Source: Acetivibrio clariflavus DSM 19732 (GTDB taxonomy: Bacteria > Bacillota > Clostridia > Acetivibrionales > Acetivibrionaceae). From it: a stretch of 64,000 nt of DNA. Where the stretch lies: NCBI RefSeq assembly GCF_000237085.1, contig NC_016627.1, forward strand, positions 3,844,118 to 3,908,117, read 5' to 3'. Position 1 is the stretch's first letter; each line of letters begins with the position of its first letter. Positions 39,375 through 51,389 of the stretch are shown one piece after another. The translations under genes were made by a program, and so were the position numbers. Below the pieces are notes generated by a model. The model saw only the letters and a program-made list of their open reading frames with translations. It did no database searches and had not been told where the DNA came from.

Positions 39375-40907
39375 ATGAATGCTTTATCTTCTTTTAGGAC
39401 TTTTTTTGAAAAATTGCTTAAGGATATACACTCCAATTACTTTGATTGCAAAACCAAGATAGTTGAATTTATTATATGCATTTTGACAATATCTTTTCTA
39501 TCTCTAAATCTTATTTTTGAAAAAGTTCCTGAAGAAACACAAGCATTCGTCTCACAGATTCAAATTCTTATAATATTTTATTTGGTCTTTCGATTCAATT
39601 TTCTAGGTCTATTGCTTACTACTCTATTAATTTCTTTTGAATTAGCAGTATTAATACCTTTATATATTCAAAAAGGAGAATTAAATTATTTGATAGGTTG
39701 TTCATTAAGAATACTTACTATTACAGTTGCTGTTATAGTATCCATACTTTCATACAGACAAGATGTACAAAAAAAGAAACTTCAGCGACTTGCAATAACG
39801 GATGAATTAACCGATGTATATAATCAAAGGCAGTTTAGAATTTTACTTGACAATGAAATAGAAAATGCTAAAAAAAACAATACCTCTCTTGGTTTAATAA
39901 TGATGGATATAGACAATTTTAGCATGTACAACGATTTATATGGACACGAATGCGGTGATAACATACTTAAAGCAACTTCTACCATTTTAAAATCAATAGT
40001 TAAAGAAAACGGCCATGTTTGCAGATACGGCGGTGACGAGTTCGCAATTATTTTTCCTAATACGGACATAGAAAAGTTAGAAATGATTGCATACAATATA
40101 GTTCATAAATTTGAAAAAGTAAGAAGTGATTATTTTTCGGAAAAGCTTTCTGAAAAAGTCACGCTATCTATAGGCCTTTCCGAATTCCCAAACAGGTCCA
40201 GCAGTAAAAGCGAGCTAATTTCTCAATCTGATATGGCTTTATATCATGCCAAAAACCTTGGTAGAGGTAAAGTTCACTTATATCAGGATATTATTTCGCA
40301 AATTCGTAAAAACCTCAGTTCGGATAACCAACAGTTAATCGGTGCCTTCAAAGGATTGCTCAGCACCATATCAGCAAAAGATAAATATACTCATGCCCAT
40401 AGTGAACGTGTCTCATCCTATGCAGTTATGATAGGTAAAGCTATGGATTTAAGTCTTGATGAAATAACAGTTCTTGAATATGCTGGACTTTTACACGATA
40501 TTGGTAAGATTGAAATTCCAAAAAGTTTACTCAATAAAAATGAAAGCTTGACAGAAGATGAACAGCTTATAATTCGCCAACATCCTATATATAGCGAAAA
40601 CATACTCGAACCCCTCGAAGATATAGATAATTTAATTGATTACGTAAGACATCATCATGAAAAGTTCGACGGCTCAGGCTACCCTGACGGCCTCGTTGGT
40701 GAAGAAATAAGTTTGGGTGCAAGAATATTGTGCGTTGCTGATTCCTTTGACGCAATGGTTTCAGAACGTCCTTACTGTAAAAGGAAAACTACTGAAGAAG
40801 CTTTAACGGAGTTAAAGAAGCATGCCGGTACTCAATTTGATCCAAAAATTGTAGATATATTCTGTTCAATAATGGAAACTTCTTATAAAATTGCTTTATC
40901 CAATTAG
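39375..40907 (+). CDS. Membrane GGDEF + HD-GYP protein (c-di-GMP synthesis and hydrolysis)
   Basis: The 510-residue protein has 3-4 hydrophobic segments (~25-130), then a GGDEF domain with intact active site YGGDEF near 218-223 and substrate region DIDNFSMYNDLYGHECGD, then an HD-GYP domain (~315-505). The latter has HAHSERVSSY, HDIGK near 373, HHEKFDGSGYP and the following catalytic residues, all intact. GGDEF makes c-di-GMP from GTP and HD-GYP degrades it to GMP; which dominates is not evident. No RxxD inhibitory site is obvious. It is a single gene. Its product is a plausible source or sink for the signal read by the riboswitches at 15 kb. Confidence 0.93.
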   Translation: MNALSSFRTFFEKLLKDIHSNYFDCKTKIVEFIICILTISFLSLNLIFEKVPEETQAFVSQIQILIIFYLVFRFNFLGLLLTTLLISFELAVLIPLYIQKGELNYLIGCSLRILTITVAVIVSILSYRQDVQKKKLQRLAITDELTDVYNQRQFRILLDNEIENAKKNNTSLGLIMMDIDNFSMYNDLYGHECGDNILKATSTILKSIVKENGHVCRYGGDEFAIIFPNTDIEKLEMIAYNIVHKFEKVRSDYFSEKLSEKVTLSIGLSEFPNRSSSKSELISQSDMALYHAKNLGRGKVHLYQDIISQIRKNLSSDNQQLIGAFKGLLSTISAKDKYTHAHSERVSSYAVMIGKAMDLSLDEITVLEYAGLLHDIGKIEIPKSLLNKNESLTEDEQLIIRQHPIYSENILEPLEDIDNLIDYVRHHHEKFDGSGYPDGLVGEEISLGARILCVADSFDAMVSERPYCKRKTTEEALTELKKHAGTQFDPKIVDIFCSIMETSYKIALSN

Positions 40908-40966
40908 TAAATTTATTGTAGCTGTTTAGACCAATTATAAAAAATACATCCCATAATTTTCGTTTA

Positions 40967-42520
40967 CTAATTTACATAATTCTTTATTTTTTCAAGTAAT
41001 GCCTCAACACTCTCTTCGAGTTCAGGATCAATTCTTACAGCAGTCTTTAATTCTTTCTCGGCCAATTCATATTTCTGTTCATTAAGATATATAATTCCTA
41101 AAAGATAATGTCCCTTTGATGCATCAAGTTCTTTAAGATAATTGGCTTTTTCTAATGCTTCATCATATTTCCCTTGAAAATATTCCAGCATTGCAATGCT
41201 AATTAATGTATCCGTTTTTAAATCGATGTCCGTCAAGTTCATATTAAAAATTTCTTCCGCCTTTTTTTCGGCATCTTCCAACTTATTTTCCTGGATTAAC
41301 TCTTCAAATTCATAATATTTAGCATTTCCGCTCAAATTAAAACCATAATACAAGCTGCCAGATAGAACCAAAACCGTTAAAACTATAAACACTGGTCTAC
41401 TTAAAAGTTTATTCGGTGATTTTGTAATTTTTACTATTCCTGACGCAAGAAATCCTCCTATAAGACCTCCTATATGTCCGTAATTGTCTATTCCCGGCCT
41501 TATAAAGCCGTAAACAAGGTTTATAATCACCATAAGCAGAATACTGTTTCCAAAATACTTTTTAAAAAGAGCAGGATTTTCAACACTGAAATACAGCAGC
41601 GCCCCCATTAATCCGAATATAGCACCGGATGCACCTACTGCCGAATGAGGTGAAAACATAAAACTTGCTATACTTCCCATTATCCCTGCCATAAAATATA
41701 TAAAGACAAACTTTTTGTGGCCATACATACCTTCAACTATTCTACCGAAAACAAACAATGATAAACAATTCATTATTAAATGTTCTAAATCTGCATGAAG
41801 AAATATAGGTGTTAAAAATCTCCAATATTCCCCGGCAAAAATTAAACTGTTTTCTTTAGCACCAAAAGGAATAAATAAGCTTTGAACATTTGTACCCTTT
41901 ACCAAGGCATATATATTCATTACCAGCCACATCAGTACATTAATTATAATCAATCCATAGGTTATAAAAGGGACCTTGTCTATAAATCGAGCTGAAGGAT
42001 GATTAGATTCTTTTTCTGCTTTCAAAACAGAATTTACATTATTATCTGACAAAATAATTTCGCTATTATCCATACAGAGAACTGAGTTCAGCACTTCTTC
42101 TATGCCCTGCACTTTTATAGGTAAATTATATAGCTTGTTAACTTGCTTATTTGTCAAATCTACCGTTACACATGGAAGGTATTTTTTAATATAAACATCT
42201 TCCATCTGTCCTTCTCTTATTAGTTGGATCTTCTTCTCATCGGGCATTGAATCGAATACAAAAACCTGGAAAGCTATAACTGTCGATGCACCCATTTGCG
42301 ATAAACTTTTACCGGCCATCTCAAGTTTATTCTTAATTTGTTCCTCAGTCATAAGGTCAGCATCTAATATTTCAACAATTATAAATTTATCATGCAAAAC
42401 TTTCTGCAAAATTTTCATTCCATAATGCTGTATACGCTGTCCGTCATTACTTATAACCGGCATAAATCCTTCTTTTTGTATAAGCATAGCATCCACATTG
42501 TTCATATAGTTATTTTTCAT
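40967..42520 (-). CDS. Rhomboid family intramembrane serine protease with C-terminal TPR (GluP/YqgP-like)
   Basis: ATG 42520 is preferred, eight bases after AGAGGTG; the ORF extends to 42556 without a site. The 517-residue protein has a soluble N-terminal domain (~1-175), a rhomboid core of about seven helices with HADLEHLIMNC, catalytic Ser in GASGAIFGLMG near 297 and His in YGHIGG near 345, and C-terminal tetratricopeptide repeats (~415-517). The architecture is that of Bacillus YqgP/GluP, which cleaves membrane proteins and helps membrane quality control. Substrates here are unknown. Confidence 0.93.
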   Translation of the reverse strand: MKNNYMNNVDAMLIQKEGFMPVISNDGQRIQHYGMKILQKVLHDKFIIVEILDADLMTEEQIKNKLEMAGKSLSQMGASTVIAFQVFVFDSMPDEKKIQLIREGQMEDVYIKKYLPCVTVDLTNKQVNKLYNLPIKVQGIEEVLNSVLCMDNSEIILSDNNVNSVLKAEKESNHPSARFIDKVPFITYGLIIINVLMWLVMNIYALVKGTNVQSLFIPFGAKENSLIFAGEYWRFLTPIFLHADLEHLIMNCLSLFVFGRIVEGMYGHKKFVFIYFMAGIMGSIASFMFSPHSAVGASGAIFGLMGALLYFSVENPALFKKYFGNSILLMVIINLVYGFIRPGIDNYGHIGGLIGGFLASGIVKITKSPNKLLSRPVFIVLTVLVLSGSLYYGFNLSGNAKYYEFEELIQENKLEDAEKKAEEIFNMNLTDIDLKTDTLISIAMLEYFQGKYDEALEKANYLKELDASKGHYLLGIIYLNEQKYELAEKELKTAVRIDPELEESVEALLEKIKNYVN

Positions 42521-42836
42521 TTCAGTAGCACCTCTTTTGTAGGCTATATAAACCACAAGTTTATTTTTAATTTTTTACTATACCTCTGGGAAAAAATATG
42601 AATATTGTTAAAATTCATAACAATTAACCCTATATTTTTCACCAACATGTTTTAACTATTATATCAGAATTATCTTTTCCTTTGAATATAAATCGGATAT
42701 TAATAATTAATTATATGCTAAATTTTCAGTAAAAAATTAAAGATTGTGAAAAGTTTTTTACACTACTTTCCACAACCCAACAATTCTCTTATAAGCAAAG
42801 CCTTATGGATTGGTACCATAAGGCTTTGATATAAAT
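42521..42836. other. Spacer between rhomboid gene and rRNA operon
   Basis: AT-rich spacer, gene-free apart from the rRNA terminator at its right end. Confidence 0.5.
42796..42830 (-). terminator. rRNA operon terminator
   Basis: AAAGCCTTATGG / CCATAAGGCTTT stem just beyond the 5S gene in the minus direction, followed by T-containing sequence. Confidence 0.85.
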
Positions 42837-42950
42837 CTGGCAGCGACCTACTTTCCCAGGACGTCTCCGTCCAAGTATCATCGGCACTGAGAAGCTTAAC
42901 TACCGTGTTCGGGATGGGAACGGGTGTGTCCTTCTCGTTATTGCCACCAG
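42837..42950 (-). rRNA. rrf: 5S ribosomal RNA
   Basis: About 114 nt with matching ends (CTGGTGGC / GCCAG) and the conserved core complementary to CCCGAACACGGTAGTTAAGC-type sequence. It is last in the 16S-23S-5S operon. Ends are placed by similarity and may be off by a few bases. Confidence 0.95.
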
Positions 42951-43061
42951 AAATCTATAAACTTTTTGGTATATACCTTCAAAAATATATAACGTCAGTC
43001 CACAAGATAAGAAGCTCTCTCACTCATTAAGTCTTCACTTCAGAACCCTTCTTCTTCTCCT

Positions 43062-43110
43062 CAGTTGTCAGTTTTCCATCTTCCAACTTCCAACCTCTAA
43101 CTTCTAATTT
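43062..43110. repeat. 7-bp-period repeat array against the 23S 3' end
   Basis: Seven consecutive heptamers (CAGTTGT, CAGTTTT, CCATCTT, CCAACTT, CCAACCT, CTAACTT, CTAATTT) end exactly at the 3' boundary of the 23S gene. The unit resembles the arrays at 54354 and at the 23S insertion ends. Confidence 0.8.
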
Positions 43111-43315
43111 GGTCAAGCCCTCGACCTATTAGTACCAGTCAGCTAAATACATTACTGTACTTACACCCCTGGCCTATCAACCATGTAGTCTACATGGGGT
43201 CTTACCCTTTCGGTGGGATATCTCATCTTAGGGTGGGTTTCACGCTTAGATGCTTTCAGCGTTTATCCCGTCCGAACTTGGCTACCCAGCTGTGCACTTG
43301 GTAGTACAACTGGTG

Positions 43316-43358
<43 letters not shown>

Positions 43359-43387
43359 ATCCCTTCAAATATCCTGCGCCCGCGACA

Positions 43388-43443
<56 letters not shown>

Positions 43444-43479
43444 TGGCGAACAGCCAAACCCTTGGAACCTACTTCAGCT

Positions 43480-43529
<50 letters not shown>

Positions 43530-43607
43530 GACTCTTGGGGGAGATCAGCCTGTTATCCCCAGGGTAGCTTTTATCCGTTGAGCGACGGCAATTCCACTCT
43601 CTTACCG

Positions 43608-43665
<58 letters not shown>

Positions 43666-43722
43666 ACCTTATGCCTTTGCACTCGATGCGCGATTTCCAA
43701 CCGCGCTGAGGTAACCTTTGGA

Positions 43723-43773
<51 letters not shown>

Positions 43774-44034
43774 ACAGTGTCCCTAGACCAGCTCATGGCC
43801 TCAGGTTAGAGTCCCAGTACCCTTAGAGTGGTATCCCAACGGCGATTCCATGCAGACTGGCGTCCACACTTCCCTATCTCCCACCTATCCTGTACAAAGA
43901 ATACCGAAACCCAGTATCAGGCTACAGTAAAGCTCCATGGGGTCTTTCCGTCTTGTCGCGGGTAACTTGCATCTTCACAAGTACTACAATTTCGCCGGGT
44001 ACGTTGTTGAGACAGTGCCCAAATCATTACGCCA

Positions 44035-44118
<84 letters not shown>

Positions 44119-44800
44119 GTTCACTGCTTCACTTCCGTTAACAGATCCCCGTAACCTTCCAGCACCGGGCAGGCGTCAGCCCCTATACTTCATCTTTCGA
44201 TTTAGCAGAGACCTGTGTTTTTGATAAACAGTTGCTTGGGCCTATTCTCTGCGGCCTGCTCTCACAGGCACCCCTTCTCGCGAACTTACGGGGTCAATTT
44301 GCCGAGTTCCTTAACAACGCTTCTCCCGCTCGTCTTAGGATTCTCTCCTCATCTACCTGTGTCGGTTTGCGGTACGGGTACCTCTACTCTCGATAGTGGC
44401 TTTTCTCGTCAGTGCGAAATCGGTCACTTCGGTACTATATTTTCCCTCCCCGTCACGGCTCATAATCATCCGGCGGATTTGCCTACCGGACTCTACTTGC
44501 CGCTTGGACGAGCTCTTCCAGTCACTCGCTTGACCTATCCCCCTGCGTCCCCACTTCTCTCAAACGAGCAGCGGTAGTACAGGAATTTCAACCTGTTCCC
44601 CATCGCCTACGCCTTTCGGCCTCAGCTTAGGTCCCGACTTACCCTGGGCGGACGAACCTTCCCCAGGAAACCTTAGATTTTCGACGGTAAAGATTCTCAC
44701 TTCACTCTCGCTACTTATTCCGGCATTCTCACTACTATCTCGTCCACATGTCCTTCCGGTCATGCTTCTACCTACCATAGTAAGCTCCCCTACCCCTGCT

Positions 44801-44835
44801 AGAAGTTAGAAGTCAGATGTTAGACGTTAGATTAT
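44801..44835. repeat. Heptamer array, left end of IVS
   Basis: Five consecutive 7-bp units: AGAAGTT, AGAAGTC, AGATGTT, AGACGTT, AGATTAT. It pairs with the array at 45203-45237. Confidence 0.85.
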
Positions 44836-45191
44836 TCCCATCTCTGTATCAGTGTATTTATCCTCTTTCCTAAAACATCATATCTTTCCACTAATTCTTT
44901 GTGTTCTTCATTTGTGATGTATTCTAAGTCTTTGCTCATATCCAATAACACCACAACTTCATTACACGAACCTAATGTCATTTTTAGAAATCTTTTAAAA
45001 TCTGATACAGATTCCTTTCGCCCATATCCTTCTGCTATATTTAACGGTATTGATATCGCAGCTCGCCTTATCTGGCTTACCAACTCATACCTTTCATGCT
45101 CAGGATATTTGAGCGTCATCTTCATTATAGTTATTGTTAAGGAGTATGACTCTTTATATACTTCCAAATCTTTATACGATTTTATCATCAT
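44832..45191 (-). CDS. Four-helix-bundle protein encoded in the 23S IVS (S23/IVP family)
   Basis: The 119-residue protein starts MMIKSYKDLEVYKESYSL and contains RRAAISIPLNIAEGYGRKE, typical of the 23S rRNA-intervening sequence protein (four helix bundle) family. Related folds include the accessory protein Avd of diversity-generating retroelements. The function in IVS is unknown; it may bind RNA or nucleic acid. The ORF is intact, in the same direction as the rRNA, and translation would need the rRNA precursor or excised fragment as message; GAGAGGAGT lies upstream. It is not a ribosomal protein despite the old name S23. Confidence 0.92.
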   Translation of the reverse strand: MMIKSYKDLEVYKESYSLTITIMKMTLKYPEHERYELVSQIRRAAISIPLNIAEGYGRKESVSDFKRFLKMTLGSCNEVVVLLDMSKDLEYITNEEHKELVERYDVLGKRINTLIQRWE

Positions 45192-45202
45192 GATACTCCT
45201 CT

Positions 45203-45237
45203 CACTCTTCTAACCTCTAACTTCTCACTTCTAACCT
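45203..45237. repeat. Heptamer array, right end of IVS
   Basis: Five consecutive 7-bp units: CACTCTT, CTAACCT, CTAACTT, CTCACTT, CTAACCT, inverted relative to the left array. Confidence 0.85.
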
Positions 45238-45921
45238 CCAGCAAGCCACAGCTTCGGTACACAGTTTGAGCCCCGGACATTTTCGGCGCAGGTTCACTCG
45301 ACTAGTGAGCTATTACGCACTCTTTGAATGAATGGCTGCTTCTAAGCCAACATCCTAGTTGTCTTAGCAAACCCACATCCTTTCCCACTTAACTGTGATT
45401 TTGGGACCTTAGCTGATGGTCTGGGCTGTTTCCCTCTCGACTACGGAACTTATCTCTCGTAGTCTGACTCCCAAGCTAAATCTATACGGCATTCAGAGTT
45501 TGATAGGGTTCGGTAACCCGGTAAGGCCCCTAGCCCATTCAGTGCTTTACCTCCGTTAGACATACTTGAGGCTAGCCCTAAAGCTATTTCGGGGAGAACC
45601 AGCTATCTCCGAGTTCGATTGGAATTTCTCCGCTATCCACAGCTCATCCCAAACCTTTTCAACGGTTATGAGTTCGGTCCTCCACGAGACTTTACTCTCG
45701 CTTCAACCTGTCCATGGATAGGTCACCCGGTTTCGGGTCTATTGCATGCGACTTTACGCCCTCTTCAGACTCGGTTTCCCTTCGGCTCCGTACCTTCAGT
45801 ACTTAACCTCGCCACATACAATAACTCGCCGGACCGTTCTACAAAAAGTACGCTGTCGAGCCTTAACGCTCTCCAACTGCTTGTAAACATAGGGTTTCAG
45901 GTTCTCTTTCACTCCCCTCCC

Positions 45922-45953
<32 letters not shown>

Positions 45954-46186
45954 CTCCACTATCGGTCACCAGTTAGTATTTAGCCTTGGAGGGTGGTCCC
46001 CCCTGCTTCCCACAAGGTTTCACGTGCCTCGTGGTACTCTGGATCCTGGCCTGTCTCCTCACTTTTCGCATACGGGACTTTTACCCTCTATGGTGTAACC
46101 TTTCCTGGTTACTTCTGCTAAGCTCAGAGAATCATTTCGCCAGTCCGCAACCCCAACCTATATTGCTATAGATTGGTTTGGGCTCT

Positions 46187-46218
<32 letters not shown>

Positions 46219-46230
46219 CGGTTGATTTCT

Positions 46231-46267
<37 letters not shown>

Positions 46268-46450
46268 CTCGCCCTGCTACACTATGGATTCATGTAGCAG
46301 TACCTGAGCATTTACCTCAGGTGGGTTCCCCCATTCGGACATCTGCGGGTCGATGGCTGTTTGCGCCTCACCGCAGCTTTTCGCAGCTTACCACGTCCTT
46401 CTTCGCCTTCTGGTGCCTAGGCATTCACCCTATGCTCTTAGTAGCTTGAC

Positions 46451-48358
<1,908 letters not shown>

Positions 48359-49132
48359 AAAACTTTATCTACTTCGCTGTATCTCTACAGCTACGTATTA
48401 ATCTCTTTAGAAAGCCTTTTGGCTCCAAATTACTTACTCGCGTATATCTCGCAAGTTACTCATTAAATTAACGAGTTCCTTTCCTTGTCTTACACTGTTC
48501 ACTTTTCAAAGTCCATATCCATCGCCTCATCGGCGCGGAATCTTATGTTAACATGTCGCTTCATCTTTGTCAACACTTTTTTTAATTTTTCGTATTGACC
48601 TCCAACCGGCTTTCTGTCTTGCTTCTTAAGTAATTTCGCGGTCGGTATCGGCGACAGCTTTAATAATATATCACCCATTTCACATACATTCAATCCCTAT
48701 CTATGCTTAAATTTTATATCTAGAGCAATTTACCCTCAATATGCTTCAAAATATGTCATTATTCTACACAATACTTTAAAATCCGCAAAAATTTATTTTT
48801 GGTATTGCTTACAAAAAAGTACTTCTATTATATATAGGCGAATAAATGACAAGTATTCTCTTTATAACAACCCAGTCATTGCAAAGAGAATTATCTTGTA
48901 TTAATTTTTCTACTCAAATAGATAAAAAAGTTATTTCTCAATGAATCATTAAAGATTACCTTCAAAAATCCAATTGATAAGAAAAAGCAATTCTATTCTT
49001 CTTGCTTTATTTATTTTTTAGAAATAAATGTTTATAATTTGTTTATATACACTTTATTTAGAATCAATATATGCATTTTACAATTATCATGTAGGAAGTA
49101 CTTCCTAAATTTATTTATGGGAGAGATATACG
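48359..49132. other. rRNA leader and promoter region
   Basis: About 770 bp with the rRNA leader and promoter on the minus strand and the upstream region of the exported protein gene on plus. Small ORFs here have no ribosome site. Confidence 0.6.
48545..48573 (-). promoter_or_regulatory. Sigma-A promoter of the rRNA operon
   Basis: On the minus strand TTGACA, 17-bp spacer, TAACAT, about 190 bp before the 16S 5' end. Confidence 0.85.
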
Positions 49133-50413
49133 ATGATAAAAAACAAAAAGTTGATGATGGCTTTAAGCTTTACGTTAGGAGCAGCATTGCTTGTTACAAC
49201 AGCTTTTGCAGATATAATGTCCACATCAGGCTATGATCAGCTGAAACAGGCAATAAAATACACATCAAAATCATGCAGCAATACCCTTGAAAGTTTTACA
49301 GCCCAAACGTCCATCACTTTAAAAACAAACGAAAAAGTTCTATTTACTTCTGTTCGTACCGAAAAGTATGACAATGTATCGGGCGCTTCGGAATCTAAGT
49401 CAATCCAAACTTATAGCAACGGTAATACCGATAAATACGAATCCTATTCCGACAAATACTGCCATATATCGTACAATCCATGGAATGATACTTATTCTGT
49501 CTTTGAATATGGAAAAGAAAATGAAGGAGTTCCACCATTCGAAGACATTTTTGAAGATGATGAAATGAAAGATATAGAAAAAATCATTGATGCCGGTGTA
49601 GGAAATCTTAAAGATTATGTAATAGTTGAAAATCAAATTGATGGAAGCAAAGAATTTTCAGGCTCATTAGACAATGCCCAAATTCCTGCTCTGGTCAATG
49701 CCATATTATCCTTCGTATTCAAACGTACTATACCTGACGTAGGTATGCGTACTTATGATGATTTCCCCGAAATTCAAAATGATGTCTTTATAAAAAGGAT
49801 TACCGGAAAAGCTTCCGTAAATAAAGATGGAATCCTTGAAAGAATCTACGGTTCATGTATTGTATCCGGAAAAGATGAGGCAGGAAAGTCTTATGATTTT
49901 ACTATCGAAGTATTAATAAAAATCTACGATATAAACTCTACTGTTGTTGCCAAACCGGATCTTAACGGAAAAATCGTTGAAAAGAGTTACGCAAACAGAC
50001 TGTTTGATAAGGTATCGGCTCAAAAATATATCGGTAAATACAAACAGGATATAGTTATTGTCAAGGACAACGCTTTTATAAAAATTGGTGAAAGAGTCCT
50101 TGAAATTGATAATATTGACGATGAGAACGTTTCAGGAAAATATTACGAAACATATAAGGCGGAGTATGCCGAATATGCTAAAGACAAATTGGAATTCGAC
50201 TTTGAAGCAAAAATATTAGGATATAACTATGCTCAGTACAAATTGGCTTCCGATCAAGGTAACAGCAAAACGGTAACTATTGACTTTGAAGACAACTCAA
50301 GTATGATTAATTTTAATATTTATTCACAACACAGCAATAATACGATAATATACAAAACTAATTCAATAATAACATATAGTGATGGCACTTTTATAAGAGT
50401 ATTTGAAGACTAA
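49133..50413 (+). CDS. Exported protein of unknown function next to an ABC transporter
   Basis: I do not recognise the family. The 426-residue protein has a signal peptide (1-26, MIKNKKLMMALSFTLGAALL..., cleavage near AFA-DI) without a lipobox cysteine. The mature part is mixed alpha/beta, acidic, without repeats or known catalytic motifs; residues ~30-110 (IKYTSKSCSNTLESFTAQTSI) and 190-260 look like two related beta-rich halves. It starts at ATG 49133 after GGGAGAG. The ABC transporter and two-component genes follow in the same direction after 250 bp, so it may be their client or sensor, which is inference. Confidence 0.75.
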   Translation: MIKNKKLMMALSFTLGAALLVTTAFADIMSTSGYDQLKQAIKYTSKSCSNTLESFTAQTSITLKTNEKVLFTSVRTEKYDNVSGASESKSIQTYSNGNTDKYESYSDKYCHISYNPWNDTYSVFEYGKENEGVPPFEDIFEDDEMKDIEKIIDAGVGNLKDYVIVENQIDGSKEFSGSLDNAQIPALVNAILSFVFKRTIPDVGMRTYDDFPEIQNDVFIKRITGKASVNKDGILERIYGSCIVSGKDEAGKSYDFTIEVLIKIYDINSTVVAKPDLNGKIVEKSYANRLFDKVSAQKYIGKYKQDIVIVKDNAFIKIGERVLEIDNIDDENVSGKYYETYKAEYAEYAKDKLEFDFEAKILGYNYAQYKLASDQGNSKTVTIDFEDNSSMINFNIYSQHSNNTIIYKTNSIITYSDGTFIRVFED

Positions 50414-50540
50414 TTACTGTAATGTGGAAATATTAAACATCACAGTTTTCCTCTTTTCCGATTAATAAGATTTGAAATTGAGTCACAAAACCTTAATACC
50501 TGATTAAGAGGAAAAATACATTGTAACATAATCAATTTTC

Positions 50541-50589
50541 AGCTTAAGGGGCTAAAAATCGAAATATTGCAAACCGGCCCCTTAAAGCT
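50541..50589 (+). promoter_or_regulatory. Hairpin between exported protein and ABC genes
   Basis: AGCTTAAGGGGC / GCCCCTTAAAGCT arms enclose about 25 nt; a T-rich stretch follows after a short gap. It may be a terminator or attenuator. Confidence 0.6.
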
Positions 50590-50663
50590 CAATTTTATTT
50601 TTTAATGATACTGCAAATTGCCCGAATAAATTGCTAATCTCAAATCAATGCGGAGGTACATTA

Positions 50664-51389
50664 ATGGAAAAGGTTATTGAAATAAAAGAACTTACAAAAA
50701 TATATAAAAATGGGCGAGGAATCCAAAATCTCAATCTTGATATTTATAAAGGTGATATTTTCGGATTTTTAGGCCCAAATGGCTCGGGAAAAACAACTGC
50801 AATGAAAATTATGACCGGCCTTATGAAAGCTGATAGCGGTACAGTTAAACTTTTTGGCTATAATATTGTTGATGAATATGAAAAAGCCATGGAACGTGTG
50901 GGCTGCATTATCGAAACAGCAGAATCCTACCCCTATTTGACTGCATATGAAAATCTAAAGCTTTTCTCAAGATATTATAAAAATATTGGCGATGACAGAA
51001 TAAATGAAGTTCTGGAACTTACAGGGTTATCAAAATACCGAAACGAAAAAGCAAAAAATTTTTCATTAGGAATGAAGCAACGTCTGGGTCTGTCTGCAGC
51101 CATTCTCTCAAAGCCTGATCTGGTTATTCTGGACGAACCTCTCAATGGCCTGGACGTAGAAGGTATGATTGAGATAAGAAAACTGATTAAAAGATTGGCT
51201 GAAACAGAAAAAACAACTTTCTTCATATCAAGTCATCTTATACATGATGTGGAACTTACATGTACCAGAATCGGAATACTCTATGAGGGCAAGCTTTTAA
51301 ATGTGGACTATATGCAAAATATTCTGTCTAATTACGCAACACTTGAAAATTATTTTATTAGTGAGGTTGATAAAAATGGGAGGATATAA
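50664..51389 (+). CDS. ABC transporter ATP-binding protein
   Basis: The 241-residue protein has Walker A GPNGSGKTT near 40, the signature FSLGMKQRLG near 138, Walker B DLVILDEPLNGLD near 158 and the switch His in SSHL. It belongs to the ABC-2 (NatA/BcrA-like) exporter group. ATG 50664 follows CGGAGGT; the ORF upstream to 50631 has no site. It overlaps the permease gene by 14 bp and so is translationally coupled. The module with a kinase and a regulator resembles antimicrobial peptide resistance or signal export systems; the substrate is unknown. Confidence 0.93.
   Translation: MEKVIEIKELTKIYKNGRGIQNLNLDIYKGDIFGFLGPNGSGKTTAMKIMTGLMKADSGTVKLFGYNIVDEYEKAMERVGCIIETAESYPYLTAYENLKLFSRYYKNIGDDRINEVLELTGLSKYRNEKAKNFSLGMKQRLGLSAAILSKPDLVILDEPLNGLDVEGMIEIRKLIKRLAETEKTTFFISSHLIHDVELTCTRIGILYEGKLLNVDYMQNILSNYATLENYFISEVDKNGRI

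Larger units (their letters stand above)
44801..45237 (-). other. 23S rRNA intervening sequence (IVS) at helix 45
   Basis: About 437 bp interrupt the 23S gene between GAAGCTGTGGCTTGCTGG and AGCAGGGGTAGGGGAGC (rRNA sense), which is the helix 45 region, a known IVS site in other bacteria. Both ends are inverted arrays of 7-bp units that can pair to form a long stem, and a gene for a four-helix-bundle protein lies inside. Confidence 0.92.

Noticed and set aside
44832-45191. Ribosomal protein S23 annotation for the IVS gene
   Set aside because: The family is a four-helix-bundle intervening-sequence protein, not a structural ribosomal protein.
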